From NCBI GenBank assembly GCA_031763025.1, contig JASSKH010000038.1:3389001-3453000 (forward strand): a stretch of DNA of 64,000 nt, in the 5' to 3' direction. Of this stretch, positions 19,521 through 30,460 are shown piece after piece. Within the stretch, counting starts at the first letter, position 1; every line of letters begins with the position of its first letter. The notes beneath the pieces were generated by a model, which was given only the letters and a program-made list of their open reading frames with translations, was not told the DNA's origin and made no database searches. The translations under genes and the position numbers were made by a program. This DNA is from Macrocystis pyrifera. Lineage: Eukaryota > Sar > Phaeophyceae > Laminariales > Laminariaceae.

Positions 19521-21419
19521 GCCTTGGAGATAGCTGATCGGTCGACATCGCCCGATCCTGCCCAGCGACAGCCTCTGACGGAGCTTGCCAAGGCCATCAT
19601 GAGCCTGAGCAACCATGTGTCGCATAAAGAGAGGGTCCTTTCCTCTGCTGTTTCTCCGGCATCCGGCAACGTGGCCGTGGCCGCTGTTGCTGCTCCCCTT
19701 CCTGCGTTGGTGAGGCTTACTGCGGAGGACACCGCTCACTTGCCGGAAGTGTCCGTCGACGGCCACGGTGCTACCCGTGCTACCCGTGTTCCTGCTGCTC
19801 CTGCTGCTGCTGCTGCTGCTGCTGTTGGTGTGATGCTCGGTGGTGGTGGTGGTGGGGCTGCAAGGGGTCTTCCCCCCACGCCCGCCATTACGAGAACGGC
19901 AGCAGCACCGGAAGGACCTGAGAGAGTCCAGAGACTACCTCCGGGTCTCTTCGTCGTGGGCAGTGGTGGAGATGTGCTTCCCACCCCCCGCGCTGTCACC
20001 CCCGTCGAGATTGTCAATACCACCGGCATCGGGGACGCTGCCGCTGTGGCCACCACAGCTGCAACTACTACCGTCGCTAGAGAGGCGGGAGCAGTGCACT
20101 ACTCCCTTCCGGAGAGTAACTTTACGACGTCGATGAGCACGAGTGGTGCCGTCGGTAACGTCAGAACACGCATCAGTGGTGGCCATGATGCCGGCGGCGG
20201 CCACGGTGGAGGACGGTACGGTGGCGGTTACGCCATTCAGGGACCGGCGCAAGCGCCCGCCGCGGCATGGGTCGACGAGGGTTTGTCCGTCGGCAGGGAT
20301 CCCGTTTTGGACGGTAAGAGGACTGCTGCCGGAGCGCCAACATGCCACCGCCCTTTCCTGAGGCACGCGCAGGCGGCCCACGTTAACGTGGCGGATGCCG
20401 TTCCTCAACCCATGCAGGCTGGGCGGTACGCCCCTTTCCGGGAGGAGCGCGGCGGCCGTGGCAACGATGCCTGCGGCGACACCCGAGGTGGCCACGGCGG
20501 TGGTCACGGAGAAGGTACAGGAGGGTATGTGAATCCCCCTAGCGCTGCATGGGAAGGTGTGCATCTGCGTTGTTCTCCTCAACAAGCGGGCTTCAGCGGT
20601 ACCGGAGGCAAGAGGTACGGCACCACGGTGGTGGTGTCCCCTCCGCAACGGTATTGGGGCGGACGAGATGGAGGAGGAGGAGGAGGAGGAGGAGCATCGG
20701 GAGACAGACTAGGAGGAGGTGGATGGAGAGAAGGAGGAAGAGGAGGGGGGGGAGGAGGGGGAAGAGGGGCGGGTTCCAGTCGCCGTGACGCGAGAGCAGC
20801 CGCCCCCATCGCCGCCGCTTCCCCCGGCCACCACCACCGCCCCCAACACCAACACCAGTGGAGGACGGCCGAGGGCGGCGGCGGCGGCAGCAGCAGTGGA
20901 CGCGGAAGCCGTGGTACCAGCAGCCGCGGTAGCGGTAGTGGCTCTGGCGGAAGCGGGCACAACGGTGGGTTCGCCGCGTTCCATCAGCGGAAAAAACGGC
21001 GGGCTCGCGGAACCCTTCCCCCGCGCTCGAGGGAAGGGAGCGAGAGCAGGGGCGTCAGCCACCACCACCGTCACCCTGGATTTCAGGAGACGAGCACCGC
21101 TCGCCGACCCGTGCGCCAAGGAGGCGGATTGGAGCCTGTTACACGTTTCGGTGGTGGCGGTGGCGACGGCGGCGGCAGCGGGTGTCGCGGGGGTATAGGT
21201 TACCTCCCGGCACCGCCCTGCGCCGCCGGACCCGCTACGTACGGCAACTACGGTGGGTGTGCGTCGGGCACTCCTCCTCAATGGCCTGTTGCCGCATATG
21301 GGCCCTTCGCGTATCAGGCGACTGCGGTGGGTGGGACGGGTTACTACTGCAGGCACGCTGGGTACCGTGGGCACGCTTGGTGCGGCGGCCAAACTTGGTG
21401 TACTAGGCGCGCCGAATAG
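19521..21419 (+). CDS. Kinase C-terminal exon with long Gly/Ala-rich tail, copy A
   Basis: A CTTTTGTAG acceptor opens a 632-codon frame in phase 0, ending TAG. The first 20 residues complete the kinase fold: SPDPAQRQPLTEL carries the subdomain XI arginine. The rest is low-complexity Gly/Ala/His/Arg/Tyr-rich sequence with RGG-like and GGxG runs, which suggests a disordered or RNA-binding tail (inference). In copy B the same exon is frameshifted about 90 codons in. Confidence 0.8.
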   Translation, partial: ALEIADRSTSPDPAQRQPLTELAKAIMSLSNHVSHKERVLSSAVSPASGNVAVAAVAAPLPALVRLTAEDTAHLPEVSVDGHGATRATRVPAAPAAAAAAAVGVMLGGGGGGAARGLPPTPAITRTAAAPEGPERVQRLPPGLFVVGSGGDVLPTPRAVTPVEIVNTTGIGDAAAVATTAATTTVAREAGAVHYSLPESNFTTSMSTSGAVGNVRTRISGGHDAGGGHGGGRYGGGYAIQGPAQAPAAAWVDEGLSVGRDPVLDGKRTAAGAPTCHRPFLRHAQAAHVNVADAVPQPMQAGRYAPFREERGGRGNDACGDTRGGHGGGHGEGTGGYVNPPSAAWEGVHLRCSPQQAGFSGTGGKRYGTTVVVSPPQRYWGGRDGGGGGGGGASGDRLGGGGWREGGRGGGGGGGRGAGSSRRDARAAAPIAAASPGHHHRPQHQHQWRTAEGGGGGSSSGRGSRGTSSRGSGSGSGGSGHNGGFAAFHQRKKRRARGTLPPRSREGSESRGVSHHHRHPGFQETSTARRPVRQGGGLEPVTRFGGGGGDGGGSGCRGGIGYLPAPPCAAGPATYGNYGGCASGTPPQWPVAAYGPFAYQATAVGGTGYYCRHAGYRGHAWCGGQTWCTRRAE

Positions 21420-21873
21420 ACCGTTTTTGGTAGTTACTACACGCCCGCTGCGGTGCAGCGTAAAGCGCGAGAAACAAGGCGTGCGCCGTGTGCTCCTATG
21501 GGGTGGGGCGGGGGGGAGTTGCGTGAAGGATTTTCATAGCGGAGGAGATTGAAGGAGTGTTTTGCGATTGTGGTGGTGAATATGGTCTTTGGTTTCTCGT
21601 TTTTTTTCCCTAGTATGCTGTTCCTTGAAGAGGGCGGGGCTGTTGGAAATGAGCGTGGGGGGTGAGGGTGTGGAGTGGCATGGTGGGTGGATGGGATAGA
21701 TAAAAACAAATACACAGGCGGGAGAGGAGGTTGAGATGGGTGGACGGAGTGTTTTGGCGGTGATTATTGCTTGTGATTTTGCGGTGCTCTGCTGCTCCTT
21801 GAAGAGAGCGAGATGGTGGGGATTGGTGCTGGGTGTAGAAGAGGGCCGTGGTTTGGCGGTGGTGGATGGCTAC

Positions 21874-21874
<1 letters not shown>
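21420..21874. other. 3' flank of the kinase gene, copy A
   Basis: GT-rich sequence with two related segments: TTCCTTGAAGAG(A/G)G near 21,620 and near 21,797, and GGAGTGTTTTG near 21,554 and 21,748. This suggests an old tandem duplication of about 180-190 bp. No obvious AATAAA signal or gene. Confidence 0.5.
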
Positions 21875-21904
<30 letters not shown>

Positions 21905-21940
21905 CCCCTCCCCCCCCCCCCCCCCCCCCCCCCCCCCACG

Positions 21941-21988
<48 letters not shown>

Positions 21989-21998
21989 ACCCCCCCCC

Positions 21999-22059
<61 letters not shown>
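21875..22059. repeat. 185-nt cytosine tract, copy A
   Basis: Almost pure C with only six single-base interruptions (at 21,904, 21,909, 21,938, 21,940, 21,989 and 21,999). The matching site in B is 46 uninterrupted C. All polyproline and polyglycine frames across it are artefacts. Confidence 0.95.
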
Positions 22060-22060
<1 letters not shown>

Positions 22061-24424
22061 CGCGCCTGCTCTTCTTGGATGAGACCTGTTGCCGAAACGG
22101 CGGTAGTGCTAGTGTCGCGTCGAAAACGGCGTGCGTGGCACGAGATTGGGGCACTCTAAGCTGTGTTCCAGGGTATCGTGATGGTGGCTGACGGCGAACT
22201 ACCGCAGCAGTGGTCGTATTGTATATCCACGGTCGTTAGTGCCCGACTGCCGATTGTGGTACAGCAGCCCCTTTTCCTCCCCAATTCTGTCTGTTTTCCT
22301 GCCGGGTGCGCTGTTGGTTAGACTTCGTGCATACCGTCAATGTTTTTCGCCGGGAATCCTCACGGATGTCTGTTGGCTGTGTCGTGGTTTTATAAACTTG
22401 CTAAAAATACGTCAGCTGTGAGTCGGGCGGGGGATAAGGTCTCTGTTTCAGTCGCTTTTGGGCCCTGCGATTGGTTCTCAAGATGTGCGCGAAAGGCGGC
22501 GTTTGGTTTAATGCGTGGGTATGCGCATTTTACTCACTCAAATCATATGGTGTGACATTTCCCAGGCGGAAAACCTACTACGATACCGCCACTGCTGCTG
22601 CTGCCTGTACAACGCACAAGTGGATTGAATTCCAGGAGTAGGTGTGAATCCATGAATCAGTTTTTTTGCCTATAAGTACAGAAGCGGTATGAGTATGTGG
22701 AGCTCTAGCGGAAGCCTTCTTAAAATATTGTACTGGAAGAGTTGTGGTGCAAGCAACCACTACGGTATGTACGCATTTGCTTCGTTGGGAGGCGCTGGTA
22801 ACCAATCATATTATATTATTGCTCGTGCTCGTACCGTCGTACAGCACTGCAGCGGTAGGTTGCTGTCGTTATTATCGGTTTGGGATACGTACGGGGTATA
22901 TTGTATATTGATATTGTTAGTGTGCTGGCCTACAACCTACTGGCGTAAAAAATACTGCTGTAGGCACGTAGGGTTGAGAGGTACCAGGTAGGTATAGAAA
23001 TACGAAAGGGTCCGAAAGCCGAGCACGCTGCTGTGATGTCACTGGACTAAGTTTCTGATGTACTCGTGAGCTGCTGTACACCATGGAGATGAGAGATAAA
23101 GCTGCTTAACTCGTCCTTCTTCTTGCTCTGTCACCAGCAACAGGAATAAGAAGATGGTGCGCTGTTCACTCCAAAGTTAGCATAGATATAGGGCTGTGAA
23201 TGGATCCTGGGGAGGGATTAAAGTTGGAATTCATGTACCTTGTATCTGCGTTCGCCCTTGACCCTTGCGTTTTTCATTTTTCCTGTGTACCTGGTACGTA
23301 CGTAGCCGAGAGCCAAGGTTGGCGAGCTCAGACTCGCATCGTAACTGGCAACAACTAGAGAAATAATGCGGGTGGGAGGGGTTGGGGTGGGATGGGGGTT
23401 AAAATCAAACTCGCTGGCCTACATACCGCGAAAGCAGCTGCTGCTTCTATGTGGTCGTTTGCTGTCTCCCATGACTCGCGATAACACCTGCCACCTCGCA
23501 TATCTTGAGTCGACGTATACGATAAATACAGGTATGAAAAAGGCATGCAGACATGCAGCCATATATACGCATGCATAGCAGTACCTGGTGTATACGTACG
23601 TAAGCAAGTGTAGTGGTGGTGGCTCAAACGGGTAGAAAGGCTGACTACATGCGGCAAATAGAGTCAGCAGGGGTCGGGGTATCAATCAGTTTTCCGCCCG
23701 ATTTGTGCGACGGGTGTCTCCCCGCTTCGACGCGCAGCTCCGCATACGCGAACCGCCTACCGGAACGAAGTGCACGTCGTAAGTGAGATAGGGGGGGGTG
23801 TGCTTGTCATGGTAAGCACCCTTGGGAAGATGTATGTGTGTACCATGTCGTGCGTATGATGGTGAACTAACCTACACACGTGCGCTAAAACGCGAAGAGC
23901 GACGAAAAAAAATAATTTTATATACGCGTACAATAGCTATTAATAGCTGCGAGATCGAGGAATCGTCGAAACTCATTTTTTGCAAGCTGTGTGTGATACT
24001 TGGATCGCGCGTACTAGGTTTTTTATGTATAATCATTAAAAATGTATATATATACCTCATGCACGGGGACAAAATCCGATAGCTATGGAACCCAGGGGGT
24101 GCGCATATATGCGTGAAAAAATCACATCAGCTGTGCTTATAGTAGTGCTAACTCTCTGACCCGAACCTTGGCGAGGATGAAGAGGAGGGGAGGGAGAAAG
24201 CAGAAGGAGGAACAGACGATAGTGAAGGCTGTCGTCCTGTTCGTCTGTCTCCAAAGCACACCACTGCTGTCCGCAGCGTCGGAGAAACCCCTTGAGATAA
24301 TATTCACCTGGTAGTATGCTCCCCGCACACCGCCTTTCTGCCTGGTGGTGTTCTGTTTTCTCTCTGAAAATATCAAGTATTGCGTTGTTTGGACGTTTGT
24401 ACCAACTACTATCTGTAGCTTTTG
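22060..24424. other. Intergenic region, copy A
   Basis: No gene is recognised. A TTTATAAA sequence lies at about 22,387. A 100-codon frame at 22,689-22,991 with one hydrophobic stretch is intact in both copies, but its two differences are both replacements, so coding is unproven. Identity to copy B drops after about 23,850. Confidence 0.45.
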
Positions 24425-24660
24425 GACGTTCCCCGTCGGGAAAAGTGCTCGGTTTCACTCGGGAAAAGTGTTTTAATACATGTGTGGGTTTGGAGTGTGG
24501 ACGTACGGTCACCACCATTCAGGGTGACTAACCCGAAATCGACCGAACGAAGTGGGTCGTCGTTACACTTCAGCAGTTCGGCAATCATGACGCGGGAGCT
24601 TACGGTGGAGTTTGACGTTTCTCGTCGGGAAACGTGCTCGGTTTGGCTCGAATAGAGTAT
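24425..24660. repeat. About 1.2 units of the 205-bp satellite, copy A
   Basis: One unit begins GACGTTCCCCGTCGGGAAAA at about 24,426 and the start of a second at about 24,613. The same unit is repeated about eight times at 58,390-60,200 in B. Copy A sequence after this point is not shared with B for 4.3 kb. Confidence 0.8.
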
Positions 24661-25018
24661 AATATTATCGAAATCGTGTCAATAGAACCTTGTATGTGAA
24701 GTCATCACCGTCTCGGGCGACGCGATCGAAGGACTACTGATTATCCTTTTGTCATGTTTTCCAAGAAAAAAATATGCCTTTCGCCTATAAATATGCGATC
24801 TGTATATTTGTCGTGCCATGATTGATGCGGAGATGAACTATCGCGACTACTCGCAACTTCTGGATGTTCCGCCCTTGGTCTATTCGGGCTGTCGGGCGGC
24901 GACGTTGATACGTACGTGCTTGGATTCAGATTTGAGGCTGTTAGAAGCGGTCAAAAACGGGTAAATTTGCGGTCAAGTGGGGGGGGGGGAAATGGTCGTC
25001 GGTTTGGAGTATTATAGT

Positions 25019-25125
25019 ATTACGGGGGTACATAGTTAAGAGGACCTATGGTGTACATAAAAACCTATATATTTACCTATTTTTACTAACAAAATTTGGT
25101 CCCGTTAACTATGGACCCCCGTAAT
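25019..25125. mobile_element. 107-bp MITE, copy in the unshared A segment
   Basis: The terminal inverted repeats are ATTACGGGGGTACATAGTTAA and its near complement ending CCCCCGTAAT. The AT-rich interior includes AAAACCTATATATTTACC. A second copy of the same length lies at 35,025-35,131. It has no coding capacity, and the target duplication is not clear. Confidence 0.8.
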
Positions 25126-28100
25126 AGATATGTTTCGTTTTGCGAGGTCGTACGCCGCCCCCCCCTGCCCCCCCCCCCCCCCCCCCAACGCGTGGTCCAA
25201 AGGGGGGATCATTTTTACCCCCTCCCGCGCCTCGGTTCCGTTAGATCCAAGAACGCGCCCCCAAACATAAAACAAAGGGTGTGCGTGCTCGGCATAGGCT
25301 GTGGGCGTCTTGCCAGCCCGTCAGCATAGCATTTGAGGCAAGTTGGGGCACGTGCGACCCGGCATGTGGGAGCGCCCGCCATCGGCGTGTTTTTCCTATA
25401 CCCCCAAGTGGCCGAAAAACCAGGGTGGTGTACCCCCCTTTGATCATTTCCCACGAATTAATTTCACTAATCCCTACCCCCGTTAATTAATTCCATCGAC
25501 CCAACTCCCATTTACCATTTGATCTCACCCTTCCCCACACGCCTACGTGGAGAGACGATCTATCGTCTACTATAAAAAACAAATCGTTTTTATACCTACA
25601 ATTCGCACTACTGCAACTCAAATCAGTTATTAATCGATTTCATGGTCTCACACCCATCCAATATATATATATATGTATTTTGACCTATTAATAGACTGCT
25701 TTCGAGTGGTGAGCGCACCCCCCTGATGTTTGACCATGCCTTTCACACTTGACTGTCACTGATATACCACCATGCACCGTGTACAAACAAACTCCAGCAG
25801 CGGCAAACGCAAGCTCTACTTGGAAGAAGCTTTTTTGGTTCTGCTTGCATTCCCCGAGGACGAAAGAGCACGACTACGCACGTACCATTGATCAGGGGTC
25901 AGACTGGAACAGGATACAGGGAGCATACGGTTGCATGCTTTCCTGTGCACGACTCGCGCACCTGGACAAAGCACGCACTTACCGCGTGCTGGTTCCCGCT
26001 ATGTATGCCACACGAAACGTTTCCCTAATTCAAAATACCAGGTACCAGGTAGCTTGCTGCATGGGCACCTGGCACCTCCGCATGCTGAATGCTAGGGCTG
26101 TGAGTTGGCTGGATGCCTAACGCTAGAGCCTGTGAGTTGGCTGACTTGTGTGATAAATCGCCGACTAGGTGATTTGTTGGCTAGGTATTACAGTTAGTTG
26201 GGTGGTAGTTTGCGGAATTCTGGGTATGTTATACCGTTTCATTTGAACACAGGGAGGAATAACGAAACTAGCGTAGCTCCAACTAGCTCCAAAGCTGCAC
26301 CAGGAGCCGCGTCATGCTCGCAGTATTGTAAGTCACGAAAGGTAATAAAACCAACACGGTGAGACTAATCTCGCGCACGCCATTCCTCGCGCTTGTATCC
26401 CCCTTCCCCAGGAAACAAGTATTTCATACTACGTAGGGAACCATCACTCATTCGCAGCATCACTCCTTCGCATACGCACGGGACTTGAAAAGGCGGAGAG
26501 GATCACCCACGCCCCCCCCCCCTCTCTCCCTATACCTTCCTTATCCCTACACCGCATTCCAAGGCTTACGATATACTTCGGAGTATATGTATATATAGCT
26601 TTGTCAGCTAAGTAGACAACCACATACCTCTGCCTACTCGCCCTCTCCCTCTACAGCATTCCAAGGTCTACGGTAGATATTGTGGCGTTATCAGATCAGA
26701 TAACACCCACGCGGACCCTCTCGCTCCATGTCCATGCAGTGTAACCGTCCAGCGCAGGCCTTGAGCCCGCGATGCAGACTCAACAGCCCGTGTACGCCAG
26801 CCGAGGAGCTGCGTTCACCCACCCCCGTCTACTGGTAGCTACGGTAGTGTTGGTGGTGGTGTTCGGAGTGCTGGTGTTGGTGAGGGTGTCGGTCTTGATC
26901 GTGCAGGACATGTTGGTGCTGTTGGTGAGGGACAGAATTTGCCCCCCCGCGCCCCACCCAACTGGCCTCGTCCTGCATACCGTGAAACCCACGCTCGTGA
27001 CTACGATGGTGTCGGTGTTGGTGTTGGCGGGATTTGTGATCTCTCGTCCTCTTCTTCGTCCTCCTCCCTCTCTCTGTGTCCTCTTTCCGGTGCGTTCTGC
27101 CTCGGACTCCTCAATGCCACCTCCGTCATCCCCCCCGCTCGCCGACCCATGTAGGGTTATTGCCCGACATATAACCCACCCCCGCTTCCCTTTACGCCAA
27201 GTTGCGTCTACATCGTCACACCACAGATTGGTTAGAGTCGTCAACATGTAGTATATGTGGCATTCACTAGTACCCTGCCCGAAAAAATCCTCCTCGTCGC
27301 ACGGTCGTGCCCACCAATGCGTGCACCTCGAACGTTCACCGCGGACGTCACCTGGTCTCCGTTTTCTCGACGAAGAGCAAGAAGGCACTGCCCCGTACTA
27401 CTTCGGGACCACACGGACAAAGCACCGGCCGCCCGCCCGCTCTCAACGGGAACCCGAACGCCTCTCGCCTTCGTCAAAACCTGGAGCGGCGGTCCCAGGT
27501 GGGGAACATGAAGCAGCCGTCGCCACCGTTGTTCCCGCTCCTCCCGCCGCCGCTGCGGCCCTTGCCGCCGCCTGTCCTTTGCTTTCGCCGCGGTTCCCTT
27601 GCGGTTGGTGACCAATGAGCACCCTCCCTCTCTCCCTCCTTCCGCGCTCGAAACTCAGAGCCAGCTGATGTGCACACCTGCACACCAGTGACGCAACACC
27701 ATTATCAACTTGGTTGACGGGTCGAAAGGGGGGCTCACAGTACACCGGTACAACACTTCAAAATCTATCTCTAAAACCGGCGTGAGCATATGGACGTTTC
27801 GAGCGGTGAAGGGGCTAACTTTTTCGGCGTTATGTCGTAGTTACTTATTGTCAGTATAGGATCATATTTTGGCCTTGAATATGACTTGATATTGGTCCTA
27901 CGTAGTTAGTTCTTCGAATATTGCGCGAAGCTTTGTGCGGATAAGCGTTGGAGCACGTCGAACCCGTTCGGCCAGAAAAACATTGAAGCCTGCCTTAGGA
28001 CCTCCACAAAAAAAAAACGGGATACGAGTTTATCATCCCCTTCCGGTGATCAATAGGGGCAGTAAAATACCAAATATGTAACGTTCAAGTAGTTTTTTCA

Positions 28101-28457
28101 TGCGGCAAATCGTGGCTGACGTAATCTGTGGCGTTTTGCTTGAACCAGCCTGTATGGTTATACACGGCACGGTGCAGCTGGTATCAAACAGAAAAATACA
28201 AAGGCGGCACTCCTTTCTCGCCTGAGCAGGGCAGCAATTTCCGTCTTCTGCCGTACACCTCCTGCCTCCTGCAGGCAGCGACAACAACAACAGCAATAAT
28301 CATGGTACATCCAAATAGCACATCACCTTTTCATAGCGTGGGGTGGCCGGGCAGGAAGCGGTGGGTGGGCGGGCGGATTGGGGTGTAAGGGGCGAGGCTT
28401 CGAGGAGAACGAGACGGTTTCAGCAATCCAGCAGTGGGGGTTAGGGGGGAGGGGGTG
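25126..28457. other. Unshared segment of copy A, no recognised gene
   Basis: C-rich runs near 25,155-25,185, AT-rich stretches and pyrimidine-rich tracts. Overlapping frames at 26,772-27,251 (plus) and 27,241-27,618 (both strands) are long, but their composition is repetitive (GGTGTTG-type repeats, proline and alanine runs), and no frame is clearly preferred. A Gly/Val-rich alternative frame at about 26,830-27,030 vaguely resembles the kinase tail. None is annotated as a gene. Confidence 0.4.
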
Positions 28458-28610
28458 TTCGATATCATGCATTGCAGTAGTCGTATGGCCATAGCCCCTC
28501 GCATCTCCACAATGCCGGGACGGAGCACGTCGGGTTTGACCGATCATGCCGACAATGCGTGCACCTCCTTGAGCGCGAAGCGCTGTGGAGCGGGAAGATT
28601 TCAACAAAGT
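28458..28610. repeat. Dispersed repeat, outside the kinase gene
   Basis: It matches 16,105-16,260 and 50,146-50,300, starting GTTCGATATCATGCATTG and carrying CCTCGCATCTCCACAATGCC. Its presence 12 kb away shows that the element is mobile or that part of the intron was copied. Confidence 0.7.
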
Positions 28611-28736
28611 TTTGCGGGGGGGGTAGGAGGCGAGATAGGTCGGGCCAGGTTTGAAAGCTAAACCTCTCACGTGCCGGATCGGGCCATGACCCGTGATGCA
28701 CGGATCAATCATCATGCCACGGGTGGGTTCACCTCG

Positions 28737-28768
28737 ACCCGCGAGTGGTTTTTCGCTCACTCGCGGGT
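28737..28768. repeat. Perfect short hairpin
   Basis: An 11-bp inverted repeat, ACCCGCGAGTG and CACTCGCGGGT, separated by 10 nt. It lies among GGGTC-type sequence and no gene is next to it. Confidence 0.7.
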
Positions 28769-29084
28769 CCTGCCCGCCGAATAGACACTTCCAAAACTTG
28801 CCGCTTGCTGCCCAAAGTGCTCTCTCGTGCCGATACGTCTATGGTATCGTATCCCGAAATCACCTTAACACGGCCAATCTATGTATTCGTATCCACATCC
28901 ATCCATACCCACCACAGCCAGGCCACATACCACTATTAACACCTTGGGGTACAAAAATGTATATTCAAGTGTTTGTAAGGTGTCGACTCGTGAGCCGGAT
29001 CCGCGGGTCGAACCTGAGGGTCGGGAGGTGGCCCGACTCACGACACGACCCGTATCTCAGGGGTCAGTCGGAATCTCACCGGTC

Positions 29085-29270
29085 GGGTCGGATCGGGATT
29101 GTTCAAATCTCATGGGTTAGGTTGGTTCGTGTTGGGAAGTTTTCAAATATCGCGGGTCGGGTCCGGTCCGGTCGGGTCGGATCAGGAGGATTTCAATCTG
29201 ACAGATTGGATCGGGTCGGATCGGGAGGTTCTCAAACAATTGCGAGTCGGGTCGGGTCGGGTCGGGTCAG
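29085..29270. repeat. GGGTC minisatellite with G-quadruplex potential, copy A
   Basis: Clusters of GGGTCGGGTC alternate with a spacer like GTTTTCAAATATCGC in units of about 55-60 bp. Four consecutive GGGTC units at about 29,246-29,267 fit the G3N2 quadruplex pattern. The matching array in B is at 62,285-62,470. Confidence 0.8.
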
Positions 29271-30460
29271 GACAAGACATCTATTTTTTTTCTCGAGTAC
29301 GAGGTTCATGTGTGTGGGGTTTGACCTGACCTATCAACGGCTTTGATAAACACTACTGAACGGGAACGTATGGACCGTGAGAGTTTACATACGAGGTTCA
29401 AATGGTCCGTGCATTTCCGTGATGAGTGATAGATTGATTATCACGCTCCACGGCGGGATTTGCAAGGGGAAGCAAAACACTTGGTGTGTATGTAATATGT
29501 GACGGGAGGCTGCAAGAGCGGGATTGCCCCAGCTAGCGCCCTGCCTCTCTCCTTCCTGCCGTGTCGAGGGGGGGCGGATGGAAATCACTGTGCCCGGCCC
29601 CAGAAGCTGGGCGGATATGCCCACGCTATCAAAGCGCGTACGACGGCAGAAAAGGAATGTAATGATGATGATGATGACGATGGCCTTCTCATACAGAAAG
29701 TAGCTCATTTCCTTCAAATCTAGCCCGCGTCCACGAAACTGACTAAAACAGACAGCGTCTCGATGGAAGAAAGCAAACATGTATATAAGACGCAATATAA
29801 TGCGTGCACCGCACTACGAGTATGCAAGGGAATGGCACTAGCGAGCTGTGGTATAGCATACCCAGAGAGAACACGAAACAAAAACCGGACCTACCAGATG
29901 CACTGTTATTTTTTAGAACCAGACGTGGGGGGGCGGTATACTATTGATAAAACCAAGCGAACAAAAGTTGAGGAAAACATGTACTTTTCTCGATTCGTAC
30001 GGATATTCCAACGCTGCGATTTGATTTTTTTTCTAGTTGGGGCTTTCTAGGAGTGTGGCTCAGTGTTTTTTTTTTTTTGCGTGCTCCCTGATACACCATC
30101 CCGTATCAATTGCACCAGAAAAATGCCAGCAATGTATCCATGGTATCATACGTACAGCCGAAAAAAGAATAAACAAAAACGATCACTGTTGATATCATAG
30201 TGCACTCAGAAGGGGGAAAAAAATATTAGAGAAAATAGAGGAATGTAGGTGCAATTCGTTAACATATTGAATGCGTCAGTCGCAGAAGGATTTTTTTTTT
30301 TTTCAAGTGATGAGTGGGCGGTATCAGGGGGGGAGCTGGGGGTGGGTTGGAAGGAGTGGGGGAGGGGTTCCGCTAATTGCAACACTACTTTGAAAATACA
30401 CTCGTGCAACTCCTTTTCTTTCGAATAATATCTTGAATGTCGGCCCCAACCCAACCCTAA

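Larger units (their letters stand above)
1..21419 (+). pseudogene. Copy A of a multi-exon protein kinase gene, with inactivating lesions
   Basis: This is a serine/threonine-type or tyrosine-kinase-like eukaryotic protein kinase gene, presumably transferring phosphate from ATP to an unknown protein. Exons that join in phase are: 1-51 (end of exon 1), 1714-1815, 2092-2254, 2341-2390 (these four tentative), then 9809-9919, 10017-10061, 10984-11073, 11351-11734, 12338-12502, 13814-14128, 14529-14617, 15246-15392, 16744-16892, 17452-17624, 18841-18939 and 19521-21419. Kinase subdomains I to XI are all present and in order. Two lesions suggest that copy A cannot make a full kinase: TGA at 13,943-13,945 in the glycine-loop exon, and GG in place of AG before the catalytic-loop exon at 16,742-16,743. 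The C-terminal tail is open for 632 codons. No signal peptide or transmembrane domain was found in the confident part. Whether the first four exons belong to the same transcript as the kinase is not certain. Confidence 0.8.
1..23850. repeat. Tandem segmental duplication, copy A (high-identity part)
   Basis: This block is colinear with 34,093-57,830. The first base matches position 34,093 and the offset drifts from 34,092 to about 33,966 as small indels accumulate, the largest being the C tract near 21,900. Identity is about 97-99% by eye across exons, introns and mobile elements, and falls to roughly 80% after about 23,850. Copy A begins before the window because it opens inside the end of an exon. 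The full repeat unit is therefore about 34 kb. Confidence 0.95.

Noticed and set aside
20579-21392. Long minus-strand and alternative plus-strand frames in the kinase tail
   Set aside because: Shadow frames of the Gly/Ala-rich exon. Only frame 19,521-21,419 joins the kinase exons in phase.
21610-22191. Long polyproline and polyglycine frames
   Set aside because: They are direct translations of the C tract, and the B copy shortens them by over 40 residues. No conserved flanking protein.
22689-22991. 100-codon frame conserved in both copies
   Set aside because: Sequence is almost identical, so openness says little. The two differences are both replacements and no domain is seen.
26772-27618. 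Protein-coding genes on either strand
   Set aside because: Several overlapping frames are open at once, composition is repetitive, there is no second copy to compare, and no domain is recognised.
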